The notes under the pieces were generated by a model, which saw only the letters and a list, made by a program, of their open reading frames with translations, was not told where the DNA came from and searched no databases. Made by a program: the position numbers and the translations under genes. A stretch of 6,495 nucleotides of DNA, taken from positions 15,932 to 22,426 of the forward strand of contig NZ_ML142865.1 in assembly GCF_004138495.1 (NCBI RefSeq), in the 5' to 3' direction. The DNA comes from Phytoactinopolyspora endophytica (GTDB lineage: Bacteria > Actinomycetota > Actinomycetes > Jiangellales > Jiangellaceae). Below, in pieces: positions 4,552 through 6,495 of this stretch; position 1 is the stretch's first letter; every line of letters begins with the position of its first letter.

Positions 4552-6222
4552 CTAGCTGCTGTTACGCAAGGGCCTGAGGACGGTGAGCGCCTCCTGGCCC
4601 AATGTCACGTCGATCTGCCGTTCGGCGATCCACCCCTCCAGATCCTCGACCAGGCGGTGGGCTTGGTCCGCGCGCTGGAACGTGCTGCTCGTGCCGAGCA
4701 GGTCGTGAAGTGCGGATAGCAGGTCGTCTGCCTCCTCGCCCCAGTCCAGCGGGGAAGCGGCGACCTCGACGGACAGCGCGCTCGCCTCATGGAGCTCCGG
4801 GGTGTCGGGCAGGCTCTCGTCTGCGAGGGTCTCGACGGCTTGGCGCCCGACCTCCGGATCGATCTCGTACTCGGTGATCCAGTGCGACACGGTTTCGATG
4901 AGGCTGCGAGATTCCTCCACTCGAACGGTGCGGTCCTGTTCGTTCCGGATCGCGCGCAGCTCATGGAAGAGCTCTTCGCCCCGTTCACCTGCCTCGCTGG
5001 AATCGATGGCCAACTCGGTGATCAGAGCGTCGAGCCCGTCGAGCTCTGCCACGACGGTTCCGCCGGTCGTGCTTTCGCTCGGCCCTGGGGTCGGGCCGTC
5101 CGCGGCGGCGCCGCCGCGGACACCGTCGAGGATCAGCAGCGCGGAGGCGGCGAGCACGGCGATACCGACGACGGCCGCAAGGACCAGCCAGACGCGCCCG
5201 CTACGGCGCCCACCGGCGGAGCCGTACGGTGCGGCCGCGGCAGGTGCCGCTCCGGCAGGTCCTGATCCGTCCCCGGCCGGCTCCAGCACCCGCGTGCCTT
5301 CCGCTCCCAGGGGTGTGGAGCCTGGTAACGGCGGTGTGCTGGATGGCCACGGTGTGGAACCGAACGGCGGAGCGTCGGCGCCCGGAGGCGGTGGTGGCGG
5401 TGCGGGCGTCGAGACCGCCTGATGCAACGCCGAGCGCATCGTCCGTGCATCGGGGTAGCGCTCGGCCGGGCTCTTGGCCAGGGCACACTCCACGACGCGA
5501 GCCAGTGCGGGCGGGACATGCGGCACGAGCTCGGCCAGCGGCGGTACGCGCTCGCTGTGGTGCGCCATCATCAGGGCGAGCGGTGACTCGGCGCGGAAGG
5601 GTGGGTGCCCGGCCAGGCATTCGTAGATGACGACGCCGAGCGAGTAGAGGTCGCCGGCAGGCGAGGCGGATTGACCTGCGGCCTGCTCCGGGGCCAGGTA
5701 CCGGGGTGAGCCGAGAACCCGATCGGTCCCGGTCAGCCCGGACGTCGACTCGGAGAGCGCCTTCGCGATGCCGAAGTCGGCGAGCTTCACGCCGCCCGCG
5801 TCCGGCAACAGGATGTTGGACGGCTTGACGTCGCGGTGCACGAGTCCGCGCTCATGCGCCATCTGCAGGCTGGTCAGGACCGCGTCGGCGATGGTCGTGG
5901 TCCACTCGACCGGCAGCCAGCCGTCCTCGTGCAACAGATGAGCGAGGCTACGGCCGTTGATCCGTTCCATGACGATGAACGGCTGGCCGTCCACCTCCCC
6001 GACGTCGAAGACCATGACGGTGTTCGGGTGGTGCAGCCCGGCGGCGGCACGGGCTTCGCGCAGCATCCGTTCACGGCTGACGGGGTCGCCCGCGTAGGCG
6101 TCATGGATGAGTTTGATGGCGACCTCGCGCTGCAGCAGGCGGTCATATGCGGCGACGACGCGTGCCATGCCCCCCGAGCCCAGGGGCCCGCCAAGCTCGT
6201 AACGGTCGGCCAGCACAGCCAT
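4552..6222 (-). CDS. Membrane-anchored Ser/Thr protein kinase (PknB/Hanks type) with duplicated extracytoplasmic module
   Basis: 556 residues. The cytosolic kinase domain spans about 8-270: Gly-rich loop GSGGMA (15-20), VAIK lysine K37, helix-C E56, catalytic loop HRDVKPSN (129-136, base D131), DFG (149-151), activation loop with T164 and T166 as likely autophosphorylation sites, and APE (177-179). All invariant residues are present, so it should be active. Residues 272-340 are a Pro/Ser/Ala-rich linker. A single transmembrane helix follows at about 343-365 after the GRRSGR stop-transfer segment, placing 366-556 outside the cell. There are no PASTA repeats. Instead residues 394-466 and 477-549 are two diverged acidic, helix-rich copies in ungapped register at 83 residues. 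The ATG at 6222 gives the standard kinase beginning ADRYELGGPLG; AGG lies six bases before it. The outer module presumably senses a ligand, protein or envelope state. Transcription appears monocistronic, ending at the hairpin after the stop. Confidence 0.93.
   Translation of the reverse strand: MAVLADRYELGGPLGSGGMARVVAAYDRLLQREVAIKLIHDAYAGDPVSRERMLREARAAAGLHHPNTVMVFDVGEVDGQPFIVMERINGRSLAHLLHEDGWLPVEWTTTIADAVLTSLQMAHERGLVHRDVKPSNILLPDAGGVKLADFGIAKALSESTSGLTGTDRVLGSPRYLAPEQAAGQSASPAGDLYSLGVVIYECLAGHPPFRAESPLALMMAHHSERVPPLAELVPHVPPALARVVECALAKSPAERYPDARTMRSALHQAVSTPAPPPPPPGADAPPFGSTPWPSSTPPLPGSTPLGAEGTRVLEPAGDGSGPAGAAPAAAAPYGSAGGRRSGRVWLVLAAVVGIAVLAASALLILDGVRGGAAADGPTPGPSESTTGGTVVAELDGLDALITELAIDSSEAGERGEELFHELRAIRNEQDRTVRVEESRSLIETVSHWITEYEIDPEVGRQAVETLADESLPDTPELHEASALSVEVAASPLDWGEEADDLLSALHDLLGTSSTFQRADQAHRLVEDLEGWIAERQIDVTLGQEALTVLRPLRNSS
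4576..4794 (-). repeat. Second copy of kinase extracytoplasmic module
   Basis: Encodes residues 477-549. Aligned without gaps to 394-466 at an offset of 83 residues, about 20 of 73 positions are identical, including L483, E486, G495, L501, L505, L524, E526, W531, I532, I537, D538, G542 and A545. The repeat is visible in protein and not obviously in DNA, so the duplication is old. Predicted character: amphipathic helices with a conserved Trp-Ile pair and an Ile-Asp turn. Confidence 0.65.
4825..5043 (-). repeat. First copy of kinase extracytoplasmic module
   Basis: Encodes residues 394-466, beginning LDGLDALITEL and ending WITEYEIDPEVGRQAVETL (448-466). It is the partner of the copy at 477-549. 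The pattern of leucines, a central acidic loop and a closing W-I...I-D...G..A motif resembles extracellular helical-hairpin modules of the FIMAH kind; that resemblance is from memory of the general pattern and is not secure. Confidence 0.65.
5098..5121. repeat. 24-base perfect GC palindrome inside the kinase gene
   Basis: Two 12-base arms, GTCCGCGGCGGC and its exact reverse complement, abut without a loop. It encodes VRGGAAAD (368-375), immediately after the transmembrane helix. Gly-Gly-Ala-Ala written with GGC/GCC codons readily makes such palindromes in GC-rich genomes, so it may be incidental. Confidence 0.6.
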
Positions 6223-6495
6223 TGCACCTAATCCCGTCCAGGTGGTCCTGTCACACTCGTGTCCTCATCTCGGCGCCTCGTCGCCGCCGACATGTCGTTC
6301 GTCACATGCGCAAGGCCTGTAACGACCGATCGGCCATGGCGTCGACGAGTTTAGTCGCGAATGTCGGGTCTATCTGCCGGGTGTCGGCCTCCGAGCCACG
6401 CCGGCGAGGGCATGCCGTGGTAGGCAGGGATGTTATCCACAGATGACATCGTGGCGGGGGCGCATTCTGGCGCGGTGTGTGGCGGCCCGCGGTCT
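6223..6495. other. Upstream region of the kinase gene; no convincing gene
   Basis: 273 bases up to the window edge. One minus-strand frame is open from the edge to a TGA at 6304-6302 (about 64 codons, ending MADRSLQALRM), so it could be the tail of an upstream gene. Its codon use (several ATA, TTA, ACA, CCA) is less biased to G/C than the neighbouring genes, and its first half is rich in Pro, Arg and Thr in a way typical of spurious frames, so I do not call it. No tRNA, terminator or clear kinase promoter was recognised. Confidence 0.4.
6433..6441 (+). other. DnaA-box-like 9-mer
   Basis: TTATCCACA, identical to the E. coli DnaA-box consensus and one base from the actinobacterial TTGTCCACA. 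It is a single site in a relatively AT-richer patch about 210 bases upstream of the kinase start. One isolated box does not make an origin; it may be a chance match or a DnaA regulatory or titration site. Confidence 0.3.

Noticed and set aside
4576..5043. PASTA repeats in the outer part of the kinase
   Set aside because: The sequence lacks the PASTA core pattern and spacing; it is an acidic helical duplication instead.
6433..6441. Replication origin
   Set aside because: Only one DnaA-box match, no box cluster, no AT-rich unwinding region and no dnaA/dnaN genes nearby.
1..6495. CRISPR array, tRNA/rRNA, insertion sequence or attachment site
   Set aside because: No evenly spaced direct repeats, RNA-gene folds, transposase or integrase frames, or flanking inverted repeats were seen on either strand.

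Overview
The window is GC-rich DNA with strong third-position G/C bias. The gene families present are typical of a high-GC Gram-positive (Actinomycetota): a PknB-type receptor kinase, a THUMP-like methyltransferase with a DPARR motif, and DtxR/IdeR-type iron boxes. I cannot name a genus from sequence alone. All four complete genes and one partial gene lie on the minus strand, so transcription runs from high to low coordinates.

Layout in order of transcription: (a) 6223-6495, a leader or intergenic stretch with no convincing gene, holding one perfect 9-mer DnaA-box-like site; (b) 4552-6222, a membrane Ser/Thr kinase with a cytosolic catalytic domain, a Pro-rich linker, one transmembrane helix and an outer region made of two diverged copies of a helical module, with no PASTA repeats; (c) 4420-4551, a short gap with a strong GC-rich hairpin just after the kinase stop; (d) 3214-4419, an M20D-type amidohydrolase; (e) 1828 to about 3147, a class I SAM methyltransferase with a THUMP-like C-terminal domain, probably co-transcribed with (d); (f) 1686-1827, a control region with a weak terminator for (d,e), then two adjacent iron boxes covering a promoter; (g) 216-1685, a diaminobutyrate/2-oxoglutarate aminotransferase; (h) 1-223, the start of a PLP-dependent decarboxylase, overlapping (g) by 8 bases and running off the window.

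The most informative part is the low-coordinate end. The aminotransferase-decarboxylase pair matches the known route L-aspartate semialdehyde -> L-2,4-diaminobutyrate -> 1,3-diaminopropane, which in rhizobactin 1021-like loci (RhbA/RhbB) feeds hydroxamate-citrate siderophores. The tandem iron boxes directly upstream fit an iron-repressed siderophore operon that continues beyond coordinate 1. The kinase and the amidohydrolase/methyltransferase pair look like ordinary chromosomal neighbours, and nothing in the sequence ties them to the siderophore function.
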